64,000 nt of DNA from Streptomyces sp. SID13031 (GTDB taxonomy: Bacteria; Actinomycetota; Actinomycetes; Propionibacteriales; Kribbellaceae), in contig NZ_JAAGLV010000010.1 in NCBI RefSeq assembly GCF_010548305.1, positions 264,524-328,523 of the forward strand, given 5' to 3'. Shown here one piece after another: positions 25,248 to 33,278 of the stretch (within the stretch, counting starts at the first letter, position 1; each line of letters starts with the position of its first letter). The translations under genes were made by a program, and so were the position numbers. The notes beneath the pieces are model-generated. The model made no database searches. It saw only the letters and a program-made list of their open reading frames with translations, and was not told where the DNA came from.

Positions 25248-27350
25248 TCAGCGGGGTGGGCGGCGTCGGCGGAAGGGGTTGGTCCGGCGGGGTGTTTCGG
25301 GGGTGCGATCGGTGCTGTCGGGGGAGGGAGCCGCGCGAGGTGTGGAGCGTGGTTGCGGGGGCTTGTTCTCGAGGGTTTTCTCGGCTGCCCAGGGGGCTTC
25401 GTCGACGACTGTTTCGTCATCGTCCTCGTCGGGCTGGCCGCTCCACCAGCGGCCGGCCGGCGATGAGATGGACGGGCGGCCGGGGGCTTCAGGCGAGCGG
25501 TCGGCGCGAGGTACGTCCGTACGAGCTTCTGGTGTGGTGGTGGGGTGCTGGGTGTCGCGGGGGCGGTCCGGCGATTGGATGGTCGGGTCCAGGCGGAGCT
25601 CGACTGTCGGCTCGTTGACGCGGGCGCTGGGGGTCGGACGGGTGCCAGCGGCTCGGCGTTCGGCGATTGACTCGGGACCGCTCGTCAGGACAGTGCGGGT
25701 GGTGCCGGGTTCGCGGACCGGGCGGGTGGCGTCAGATTCGCGGGTCGGGCGGGTGGTGTCGGATTCGTCCGGGTGGGGCCTGCCGGGGGTGTGGACCGGG
25801 CGGGTTTCGTGGTGTGGCGGTGGGACGACCGTACTGCGGGGGCCTGGGCCGTCGGTGCCGGTCGAGCGCGGGCGGGGCGGGGGTTGCGGGGTGGGCTTCT
25901 GGCGGATGACGAGGATGACGGCGATGATCAGCACCGCCGCGAGGAAGCCGAAGCCGAGGCGGGGGATGAGCGGGAGCAGGATGCCGCAACCCCCACCGAT
26001 CACCCAGGACAGCTGCAGCACCGTCTCGGAACGCGCGAACACCGACGTCCGCACGGTCTCCGGCACGTCGCGCTGGATCATCGCGTCCAGCGACAGCTTG
26101 CCGAGCGAACTGCACAGCCCGGCCACCAGACCGAGCGCGATCAGCATCGGGAACCCGTACAGAACCGCCACCGCGATCGCGACGACCGTGTCGGCCAGCA
26201 GCACGGCGAGCACCACCGCCTCGGGTTTACGGGCCCTGAGCAACGATCCGGAGAGAGTGCCGAGGCTGTTCCCGATCCCGGCGGCCGCGATCACCGCGCC
26301 CGCGGCGACCACCCCGTCGATCCCGCTGATCGGTTTGTCCCGCAGCAGGAACGCGAGATACATGGTCAGGAAGCCCGACACGAACCGCAATCCGAGGTTG
26401 CAGCGAATACCTCGTGCCACCGCGGCAGTGAACGCCCGGCGCCGGGCTTCGCGCCCCTCAGCACCGGTCATCTCCTCGCCGGCTGGAGAGTCGACCCGCG
26501 ACGGCAGCCGGATCGCCAGGACTAACCCGATCGTGTAGACGAGCGCCGCCCAGCGCAACGACCACTCCGGTCCGATCGCAGCGAAGGCGGCCGCGATGCC
26601 CGCGCCGACCGTCGCACCGGCCACACCGGCGAGCGAGATCCGTGAGTTCGCGGTGACGAGAGTTATCTCTTTGGGCAACAGCCGCGGTACCGCCGACGCT
26701 CGCGTCACGCCATAAGCCTTGGACGCGACCAGACATCCGAGCGCCGCCGGATAAAGCCAGGCAGAGCTGTTGTGGATCGACGCGGCCAGACTCCAGACGA
26801 GGAAGCCGCGCAACCCGAGCGTCGCGCCGATCGCCCACCGCCGCCCGTGCCGGAACCGGTCGAGGATCGGCCCGATCAACGGCGCCATCAACGCGAACGG
26901 CGCCATCGTCAGCAGCAGGAACAACGCGACCCGGTCCCGCGCCTGCGAACTCGGTACGGCGAAGAACACCGTGCCCGCGAGCGAGACCGCGAAAGCGGTG
27001 TCACCGGCCGAGTTCACGAACCCGAGCTCGATCAACCGCGAGAGCCCGGACTCCTTCGCCCCCTGCGCACCCGTCAGCCCGCCGATCCGCCGTCCGGTCG
27101 CCTTCCCGAACCGCCCGGTGACGCCCGCGGTCTTCTTCGACACGGTGGCGAACCCGGCCGCCCCCACCTTCGAGGCCCGCCCGACCTTCTTCCCGGCAGC
27201 CCCGACCTTCTTGCCCGCACTCCCGATCCGCTCCCCGGTACTGCGCTCTCCCGTACTGCGTTCGCCGGCACTGCGGTCGCGGTCCGGGCCCGGGCGCTGA
27301 CCGCTCTCGGCGCCTTGGCGCGGGCGGTTCTGGGGGTCCGGGCGTTCCAT
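25248..27350 (-). CDS. MFS transporter with long disordered N- and C-terminal tails
   Basis: A 700-residue membrane protein. Residues 110-510 hold about twelve hydrophobic helices with an MFS-type LDRFRHGRRWAIGA loop, followed by the usual central loop. It is flanked by an N-terminal basic, low-complexity region (repeated GERST; KKVGAAGKKVG) of about 100 residues and a 190-residue C-terminal tail rich in Pro, Arg, Thr and Glu. MFS proteins of this size and location, near DUF3027 and DUF2530 genes, are, as I recall, conserved across actinobacteria (for example Rv0876c-like). Substrate unknown. The ATG at 27350 has AGGATGG upstream. The tails are cytoplasmic by prediction and might bind nucleic acid or protein. 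Confidence 0.82.
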   Translation of the reverse strand: MERPDPQNRPRQGAESGQRPGPDRDRSAGERSTGERSTGERIGSAGKKVGAAGKKVGRASKVGAAGFATVSKKTAGVTGRFGKATGRRIGGLTGAQGAKESGLSRLIELGFVNSAGDTAFAVSLAGTVFFAVPSSQARDRVALFLLLTMAPFALMAPLIGPILDRFRHGRRWAIGATLGLRGFLVWSLAASIHNSSAWLYPAALGCLVASKAYGVTRASAVPRLLPKEITLVTANSRISLAGVAGATVGAGIAAAFAAIGPEWSLRWAALVYTIGLVLAIRLPSRVDSPAGEEMTGAEGREARRRAFTAAVARGIRCNLGLRFVSGFLTMYLAFLLRDKPISGIDGVVAAGAVIAAAGIGNSLGTLSGSLLRARKPEAVVLAVLLADTVVAIAVAVLYGFPMLIALGLVAGLCSSLGKLSLDAMIQRDVPETVRTSVFARSETVLQLSWVIGGGCGILLPLIPRLGFGFLAAVLIIAVILVIRQKPTPQPPPRPRSTGTDGPGPRSTVVPPPHHETRPVHTPGRPHPDESDTTRPTRESDATRPVREPGTTRTVLTSGPESIAERRAAGTRPTPSARVNEPTVELRLDPTIQSPDRPRDTQHPTTTPEARTDVPRADRSPEAPGRPSISSPAGRWWSGQPDEDDDETVVDEAPWAAEKTLENKPPQPRSTPRAAPSPDSTDRTPETPRRTNPFRRRRPPR

Positions 27351-27435
27351 GTCACCATCCTGCCTTGTGCGGGGGACAGACCGGAGTTTTGACGCGGTTC
27401 GGATCGTGGCGGAAGGCGTGCGAGAATGACCGATT

Positions 27436-28443
27436 GTGACTCCCGTCAAGACTCCGGAACCGGTCCGCGCCAAGCCTGACGCCATCAGCGTCGCGGCCGT
27501 CGAACCTGCCCGCGAGGCGGCGATCGGCGAAGCCGGCGCCGCTCAGGTCGGTGACTATCTCGGTCATCTGGTCGAGGGCGAGCGACTCGTCACGCACTAC
27601 TTCGCGTCGGCCCACCCCGGCTACCGCGGCTGGCGCTGGGCGGTCACGGTGACCCGCGCCTCGCGCGCGAAGACCGTCACGGTCAACGAGGTCGTGATGC
27701 TGCCGGGCGAAGAGGCGATCGTCGGCCCCGACTGGGTGCCGTGGTCGGAGCGCGTCCAGCCGGGCGACCTGCGTCCGGGCGACCTGTTCCCGACGCTGCC
27801 CGAGGACCCGCGGCTCGAGCCCGGTTTCACCGACACCGGCGCGCCCGACGAAGTACTGGCTGTCGTCGAGGAGCTCGGCCTCGGTCGCGAGCGGGTGCTG
27901 TCGCCGGAGGGTCGCGAGGACGCGGCCGAGCGCTGGTACGCCGGTGATTTCGGCCCGGCGTCGGCGATCGCGCAAGCCGTTCCGTACAAGTGCTTCGCCT
28001 GTGGGTACTGGATCCGCCTGAACGACAGCCTCGGCCAGGCGTTCGGCGCGTGCACCAACGAGATGGCGCCCGGCGACGGCCGGATCGTCTCCTACGACTA
28101 CGGCTGCGGCGCCCACTCCGACGCCGTCATCGAGGCCCCCGACCACCCGTCGACCGAGCACGCCTTCGACACCACCGGCTACGACGAGCTGGCGATGCCA
28201 AGCGGCGAGCTGCAGGCGGAGTCGGACGAGGTACAGGCGGAGTCGGACGAGGTACAGGCGGAGTCGGACGAGGTACAGGCCGAGGTGCAGGACGAAGTAC
28301 AGGCCGAGGTGCAGGAGGCCGACGCAGTACAGGTCGAGGTCGAAGCGGCCGCTGAGCCCCCGTCTGACGACGAGGTCGACGAGGTCGACGAGCAAGTGTT
28401 CGACCAGGCAGCGATCGACGCGGAAGCCTCCGACAACTACTGA
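27436..28443 (+). CDS. DUF3027 domain protein with tandem-repeat acidic tail
   Basis: A 335-residue protein. Residues 30-240 are the actinobacterial DUF3027 domain, with HYFASAHPGYRGWRWAVTV and four cysteines in a zinc-ribbon arrangement (KCFACGYW, GACTNE, YGCGAHSD). The C-terminal 95 residues are acidic and repetitive, including three perfect QAESDEV heptads and more degenerate EVQ repeats. No function is established for the domain; the putative metal site hints at nucleic-acid or protein binding. GTG start at 27436, 85 bases from the divergent MFS start. It converges on the DUF2530 gene with eight bases between stops. Confidence 0.86.
   Translation: MTPVKTPEPVRAKPDAISVAAVEPAREAAIGEAGAAQVGDYLGHLVEGERLVTHYFASAHPGYRGWRWAVTVTRASRAKTVTVNEVVMLPGEEAIVGPDWVPWSERVQPGDLRPGDLFPTLPEDPRLEPGFTDTGAPDEVLAVVEELGLGRERVLSPEGREDAAERWYAGDFGPASAIAQAVPYKCFACGYWIRLNDSLGQAFGACTNEMAPGDGRIVSYDYGCGAHSDAVIEAPDHPSTEHAFDTTGYDELAMPSGELQAESDEVQAESDEVQAESDEVQAEVQDEVQAEVQEADAVQVEVEAAAEPPSDDEVDEVDEQVFDQAAIDAEASDNY
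28213..28275 (+). repeat. Three perfect 21-bp tandem repeats inside the DUF3027 gene
   Basis: The 21-base unit beginning CAGGCGGAGTCGGACGAG occurs three times without a mismatch, encoding Gln-Ala-Glu-Ser-Asp-Glu-Val each time. It is followed by two partial, 24- to 30-base variants. The perfect identity suggests recent slippage or recombination, so copy number may vary among strains. The reading frame is preserved by the multiple-of-three length. Confidence 0.95.
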
Positions 28444-28451
28444 CCGAGAGT

Positions 28452-28769
28452 TCAGTCCTCGGTGGCCGGCCGGTGGCCGGCCTGGATGGCGGCCCAGCGG
28501 CGGCGGCAGTACAGCAGCCCGATCCAGCCGAGCCCGAAGCCGGCGACGGTGACCCACAACCACCACTCGTCGCCGTTCTCCTTCAGCTCGCCGCGGAAGA
28601 TCAGCACGACCACGAACGCCACCGCCCAGGCGACGATCCCGAAGATCACCGTCGGGATGCCGGACAGATCCAGCGGCTTGACCTCGGCGTGCACGATCTC
28701 GCCCCGAGCCAGCTGACTGGTCGGATCGTTCCGCTTCTTCGAAGCCGGCACCTGCTCAGGATCTGACAC
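28452..28769 (-). CDS. DUF2530 domain membrane protein
   Basis: A 105-residue protein with a charged N-terminal third, two transmembrane helices (about residues 41-61 and 70-88) and a short basic end (CRRRWAAIQAGHRP). This is the DUF2530 pattern, an actinobacterial family without known function. Both termini are probably cytoplasmic. The ATG at 28769 is 144 bases from the divergent NCS2 permease start; a large inverted repeat occupies the space between. The conserved neighbourhood with DUF3027 suggests a shared role. Confidence 0.85.
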   Translation of the reverse strand: MSDPEQVPASKKRNDPTSQLARGEIVHAEVKPLDLSGIPTVIFGIVAWAVAFVVVLIFRGELKENGDEWWLWVTVAGFGLGWIGLLYCRRRWAAIQAGHRPATED

Positions 28770-28781
28770 GCCACCACCTTA

Positions 28782-28860
28782 GGGCATGACTACCGGCCCC
28801 CTGCGTGCTGCGCGGCACTCGGCACTGCACCTCGACTGCAGGGGACCGGCAGTCATGCCC
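28782..28860. promoter_or_regulatory. 79-bp inverted repeat upstream of the purine permease
   Basis: The left arm 28782-28804 starts GGGCATGACTACCGG; the right arm 28838-28860 is its reverse complement with only two mismatches in 23 positions. The 33-base interior contains further GTGC/GCAC pairing. It lies between the divergent DUF2530 and NCS2 starts, ending 53 bases before the permease ATG. It may act as an RNA hairpin in the permease leader, an operator, or a small repeat element; sequence alone does not decide. Confidence 0.6.
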
Positions 28861-28913
28861 TGGCCTTCCGGAATACCTCGCTATCGGCGGACACGACCTG
28901 GCACCATGCCGTC

Positions 28914-30386
28914 ATGAGCTCGCCACAGGCTGCCACCGCCCGCTCCGGTTCTGGCCCCCTCGACTCCTTCTTCAAGATCAGCGAACGGGGGTCCACGCTC
29001 GGCCGTGAGGTGCGCGGCGGACTCGTCACGTTCTTCACGATGGCCTACATCGTGGTGCTGAACCCCCTCATCATCGGCACCGTCAAGGACGGCACCGGCC
29101 AGTACATCGGCGGTGGTACCGACCCGGTCGCCGCGATCGCCAAGGTCGCCGTCGCCACCGCGCTGATCGCCGGCGTGGTCACCATCGTGATGGGCGTGTT
29201 CGCGAACTTCCCGCTCGCGCTGGCCGCCGGGCTCGGCCTGAACGCCTTCATCGCCTTCAGCGTGGCGTCCAAGATGACCTGGGCCGACGCGATGGGCCTG
29301 GTGGTGATCGAGGGCGTCATCATCTTGATCCTGGTGCTGACCGGCTTCCGCAAAGCGGTCTTCGAGGCGGTGCCGGTCCAGCTGAAGATCGCGATCAGCG
29401 TCGGCATCGGCCTGTTCATCGCCTTCATCGGCGTGGTCGACGCAGGCTTCGTACGCCGTCCGTCGGCGCCCGGCGGCCCGCCGGTCGAGCTCGGTGTCGG
29501 CGGCAACCTTCGCGGCTGGCCGGTGCTCGTCTTCGTGGTCGGCCTGGTCCTGATCATCACGCTGTACGCGCGCAAGGTGAAGGGCGCGATCCTGATCGGC
29601 ATTCTGGCCGCGACCGTGCTCGCGATCGTCGTCGAGGCGATCTTCGACGTCGGCGGCCGGACCGACCAGAACCCCGGCGGCTGGGGCCTGAGCGTGCCGA
29701 AACTGCCGGACGACTGGTTCAGCAAACCCAACCTGGACACGATCGGCGAGTTCAACCTGTTCGGCTCGTTCGACAAGGTCGGCGTGATCTCCGCGCTGCT
29801 GCTGATCTTCACCCTGATGCTGGCCGACTTCTTCGACACGATGGGCACGATGACGGCGATCGGCGCCGAGGCCGGGCTGCTCGACAAGGAGGGCAACCCG
29901 CCGAACGCCCAGCGGATCCTGATCGTCGACAGCGTCGCGGCCGCCGCCGGTGGCGCCGCCTCGGTGTCCAGCAACACGTCGTACATCGAATCGGCCTCCG
30001 GCGTGGGTGAAGGCGCAAGGACCGGGCTCGCGAGCGTGGTGACCGGCGTCTGCTTCCTGATCTCGATGGTGATCGCGCCACTGGTCACGCTGGTGCCGTA
30101 CGAGGCGGCCACCCCGGCGCTGGTACTGGTCGGCTTCCTGATGATGACCCAGGTCAAGGGCATCGACTTCGACGATCTCGAGGTGGCGATCCCGGCCTTC
30201 CTGACGATCATCCTGATGCCGTTCACGTACTCGATCTCGGCCGGCATCGGCGCCGGGTTCGTGTCCTACGTGCTGCTCAAGGTGGTCCGCGGCAAGGCCC
30301 GCCAGATCCACCCGCTGATGTGGATCGTCTCGGCCATGTTCGTCGTGTACTTCGCCATCGGCCCGCTGGGAGACTGGCTCACCTGA
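28914..30386 (+). CDS. NCS2 family purine permease (hypoxanthine/guanine/xanthine type)
   Basis: A 490-residue polytopic transporter of the NCS2/AzgA-like branch. Twelve to fourteen hydrophobic segments are seen. Typical motifs include the N-terminal FFTMAYIVVLNPLII, the LGLNAFIAFSV signature, DFFDTMGTM near residue 305 and the SSNTSYIESASGVGEGARTG motif near 352-371. These fit proton-coupled import of guanine/hypoxanthine or adenine. Start ATG 28914 agrees with family length. A strong hairpin with a T-run follows its stop, so the transcript is monocistronic. A large inverted repeat stands in its upstream region and may control it. Confidence 0.9.
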   Translation: MSSPQAATARSGSGPLDSFFKISERGSTLGREVRGGLVTFFTMAYIVVLNPLIIGTVKDGTGQYIGGGTDPVAAIAKVAVATALIAGVVTIVMGVFANFPLALAAGLGLNAFIAFSVASKMTWADAMGLVVIEGVIILILVLTGFRKAVFEAVPVQLKIAISVGIGLFIAFIGVVDAGFVRRPSAPGGPPVELGVGGNLRGWPVLVFVVGLVLIITLYARKVKGAILIGILAATVLAIVVEAIFDVGGRTDQNPGGWGLSVPKLPDDWFSKPNLDTIGEFNLFGSFDKVGVISALLLIFTLMLADFFDTMGTMTAIGAEAGLLDKEGNPPNAQRILIVDSVAAAAGGAASVSSNTSYIESASGVGEGARTGLASVVTGVCFLISMVIAPLVTLVPYEAATPALVLVGFLMMTQVKGIDFDDLEVAIPAFLTIILMPFTYSISAGIGAGFVSYVLLKVVRGKARQIHPLMWIVSAMFVVYFAIGPLGDWLT

Positions 30387-30429
30387 CGGTGACAGTAAGT
30401 GAGATTCTCTCCAGTTAGGCTCTGGAAAT

Positions 30430-30471
30430 TGCCCGAAAGTTCCGTTCGGCGGAACTCTCTCGGGCAGTTTT
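30430..30471 (+). terminator. Intrinsic terminator of the NCS2 permease gene
   Basis: A long stem with two perfect 7-bp blocks (TGCCCGA/TCGGGCA and AGTTCCG/CGGAACT) closes on a TTCGG loop and is followed by GTTTT. It lies 44 bases after the permease stop. This is the clearest canonical terminator in the window. Confidence 0.85.
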
Positions 30472-30562
30472 CCGGGAAACCGATTACTCCGCGTTAGTTG
30501 TTTGCTAAATCATCAGCGTGAATCTTGGGTCGGAGAGGGGTTTCCGGCTACTCTCCTAGGCG

Positions 30563-33100
30563 ATGTACGGCGACTCGGGGGACGTGTCGCCAGACCGATC
30601 CCGGGAGTTCGGTGTGAGGCATGGAGCGGCTCGTTTGATCGAGCGGGACCAGCACGTCCGGGAACTCCTGGACGTGGTCGGAGCAGGCGACAGTACGGCC
30701 GTTCTCGTCACCGGCGAGGCGGGCATCGGCAAGACCAGCCTGATCCGCGAAGTGGTGGCCCGGGTCGGCCCGGAGTACAGGGTGCTCGTCGGCTCGTGTG
30801 ACGACTTCCTGGCGCCGCCGCTGCTGCAGCCGATCCGGGACGCCTTCCGGGTCGCGGGCGGCCCGATGGCGACGGCGACCGAGCCCGAGGCGGTGTTCGA
30901 CGCTTTCCTGAACGAGTTCCGCCGGCCGACCGTGCTGGTGATCGAGGACGTGCACTGGGCCGACGACGCCACTCTCGACGTCCTGCGCTACCTCGTGCAC
31001 CGGCTGGAACAGTTGCCGGGAGCAATCGTCATCCTGACCTACCGCGAGGATGCGATCGACGGGCGGCACCCGCTGCGCGGCTGGCTCGGGGCGCTCGCCG
31101 ACGTACCGATCCGGCGGATCAACCTCCAGCCGCTGTCGTTGGACGCGGTCCGCTCGATCGCCGCGGGCAGCGGCCGGGACGCGACGGAGCTGTTCGAGCT
31201 GACCGGTGGCAACCCGTTCTATCTGACCGAGGTGCTGGCCGGCCCCGGCGACACCATCCCGGCAACCGTGGTCGACGCAGTGCTGGCCCGCTTCGGCCGG
31301 CTGGATGCGGACAGCCTCGCGGTGGTCGAGCAGCTCTCGGTCATTCCCACCACGATCGAGCTGCAGCACATCACCAAGGTGGTCGGCGGCAAGCTGGACG
31401 GGCTGAGCCAGGCCGAGCAGGCCGGCGTACTGGAGACGCACGGCAACAACATCGGCTTCCGGCACGAGCTGGCCAGGCGTGCGATCGAGCAGGCCCTGCC
31501 GCCGATGCGGCGCCGGTTGCTCAACGCGCACATCCTCGAGCTGATGATCCATTGCGGCGACGTTCACCAGGCCCGGGTGGTCCACCACGCCGTCGAGGCG
31601 GGGGACATCGCCGTACTGCTGGAGCATGGTCCGCGCGCAGCCCGCGAGGCCAGCCTGGCCGGGTCGCACCGGCAGGCCTTGGCGCATTTGGAGGCAGTAC
31701 TTCCGTACGCCGATCGACTGACGGTGGCTGAGCGAGCGGCGCTGCTCGACGGGTATGCGTGGGAGCTCCACATCGCCCACCGGTTCGCCGACGCCGTGAA
31801 TGCCGGGCAGCAGGCGGTCGAGTTGCTAGGCCAGCTGGGCGAGTCGGTGGCGCTGGTGGAGACGCTGATGCGGCAGTCCCGTTTCCTCTACATGGCAGGC
31901 GATACGGCCGCGTCGGTCGCGAGGTCCGACAAGGCGATCGCGATCGCGTCCCGGGTGGGCGCCGTCGCAGTACGGGCGTCGGCTGCTGCCGGGCGTGGAA
32001 TGCTGCTGGCGCTCACCGGCGACGCCGTCGAGGCGATCTCGGAGCTCGAGCGGGCGCACGAGCTCGCCTGCGAGGCGGGCCGGACGGATATCGATGCCCT
32101 GTGCCACAACTATCTCGGGCTCGCCTGGTGCGATCTGGGTTCGCCGACCGGGCTGAAGCACCTACGAACGAGCATCGAGCTCGCCGAATCGACCGGCGAC
32201 TACGAAGCCGTTGCCCGTGGCTACACGAACCTCGCGGAGATGCTGTATCGCGAGTTGCACTGGGGTGAGCTGGCCGACTGTCTGCGGGCCGGGCTGGAGT
32301 TCGTCCGTGAGCGTGGCTTCGGTTCGCACGCGTACAACCTGGAGGTCCACCAGGCGCTGCTGGATCTGCGTCAGGGGGAGTGGGCGGCCGCTGAGGAACG
32401 GCTGCGGCGGCTGATCGACTCGGTGGACGACCAGGGCATGCTCTCGGTGCTCAGCCTGTCCAGCCTCGGTCGCGTCCTCGCCAGGCGAGGCGCCCCGGAA
32501 GCCGAAGGCCTGCTCGCCGACGTCTGGAAGCGCGCCCGGCGGCAGCGTTCACTGACCGGCTTCGCGTACGCAGCGACGGCGTACGCCGAATGGGCCTGGC
32601 TCAACGACCGGCCGGACCTGCTGATCAGCATCAAGGACGAGGTCAGCCACCTGACCGAGATCCAGGCGTTCCGCCGGTTGCCGGGGAGTCACGGCTGGAC
32701 CAATGTGGACGACCCGTACGAGCAGGCGCTGGAGCTGGCCGAGTCGGGTGATTCGGACGAGGCGTTGCAGGCTCTGCAGGTGTTGGACCGGTTGGGTGCG
32801 GCGCCGGCTGCCGCCATGGTCCGGCGCCGCCTGAAGGAGCTGGGTGTGGCCAGGATCCCCCGAGGCGCCCAGACACGCACCCGGCAGAACCCGTGTGGGC
32901 TCACCGAGCGTCAGCTCGAAGTACTGGTGTTGCTCGCGGACGGCCTGACCAATCCGCAGATCGCCGGCGAGCTCGTGCTGTCGGTCCGGACGGTCGACCG
33001 GCACGTCTCCGCGATCCTGGGCCGGCTGGACGCGCGGACCAGGCAGGAAGCGGCGGCGGCAGCCCGCTCGCTCGGGCTGGCCGGCGAGCGCTCCGCCTGA
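30563..33100 (+). CDS. LAL-type LuxR regulator with AAA ATPase domain
   Basis: An 845-residue large ATP-binding LuxR regulator. Near residue 50 is a Walker A (GEAGIGKTS) and near 125 a Walker B (LVIEDVHWADD), within an AAA_16-like domain. The middle 450 residues are helical repeats of TPR type, and the C-terminus (about 775-840) is a LuxR helix-turn-helix (LTERQLEVLVLLADGLTNPQIAGEL...VDRHVSAILGRL). Such proteins activate catabolic or secondary-metabolite genes after binding ATP and a ligand. It is transcribed toward the FAD-dependent oxidoreductase gene, a pairing seen again near 56 kb with another LuxR type. Start ATG 30563 has an AGG element; the target genes are unknown. Confidence 0.9.
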   Translation: MYGDSGDVSPDRSREFGVRHGAARLIERDQHVRELLDVVGAGDSTAVLVTGEAGIGKTSLIREVVARVGPEYRVLVGSCDDFLAPPLLQPIRDAFRVAGGPMATATEPEAVFDAFLNEFRRPTVLVIEDVHWADDATLDVLRYLVHRLEQLPGAIVILTYREDAIDGRHPLRGWLGALADVPIRRINLQPLSLDAVRSIAAGSGRDATELFELTGGNPFYLTEVLAGPGDTIPATVVDAVLARFGRLDADSLAVVEQLSVIPTTIELQHITKVVGGKLDGLSQAEQAGVLETHGNNIGFRHELARRAIEQALPPMRRRLLNAHILELMIHCGDVHQARVVHHAVEAGDIAVLLEHGPRAAREASLAGSHRQALAHLEAVLPYADRLTVAERAALLDGYAWELHIAHRFADAVNAGQQAVELLGQLGESVALVETLMRQSRFLYMAGDTAASVARSDKAIAIASRVGAVAVRASAAAGRGMLLALTGDAVEAISELERAHELACEAGRTDIDALCHNYLGLAWCDLGSPTGLKHLRTSIELAESTGDYEAVARGYTNLAEMLYRELHWGELADCLRAGLEFVRERGFGSHAYNLEVHQALLDLRQGEWAAAEERLRRLIDSVDDQGMLSVLSLSSLGRVLARRGAPEAEGLLADVWKRARRQRSLTGFAYAATAYAEWAWLNDRPDLLISIKDEVSHLTEIQAFRRLPGSHGWTNVDDPYEQALELAESGDSDEALQALQVLDRLGAAPAAAMVRRRLKELGVARIPRGAQTRTRQNPCGLTERQLEVLVLLADGLTNPQIAGELVLSVRTVDRHVSAILGRLDARTRQEAAAAARSLGLAGERSA

Positions 33101-33213
33101 TTGCCGTACAGAACGACAGGCAGTAGTCAGGTCTGTGTCGGCGCTTCACGCTCGGGTCGGGTCGGGCGGCCCTTGGGACGAGCACTACTTCCTGTCCCTA
33201 TGTACGCGGGGGA

Positions 33214-33258
33214 GCCACGCCGGGCGGAGCCGGGGGGATTGGCTGCGCCCGGCGTGGC
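33214..33258. terminator. Bidirectional hairpin between convergent genes
   Basis: GCCACGCCGGGCG (33214-33226) pairs perfectly over 13 bp with CGCCCGGCGTGGC (33246-33258). An inner AGCC/GGCT stem follows after a single-base mismatch. It sits between the LAL regulator and the convergent FAD oxidoreductase and has no T-run in either direction. It is probably a transcription stop of the GC-hairpin type common in actinobacteria. Confidence 0.65.
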
Positions 33259-33278
33259 CCGGGGAGATGGATTGTGGG

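Noticed and set aside
28782..28860. The idea that this inverted repeat is a classical purine riboswitch
   Set aside because: The conserved purine-aptamer core with its three-way junction is not visible; only a long two-arm hairpin is, so it is listed as an unassigned regulatory candidate.
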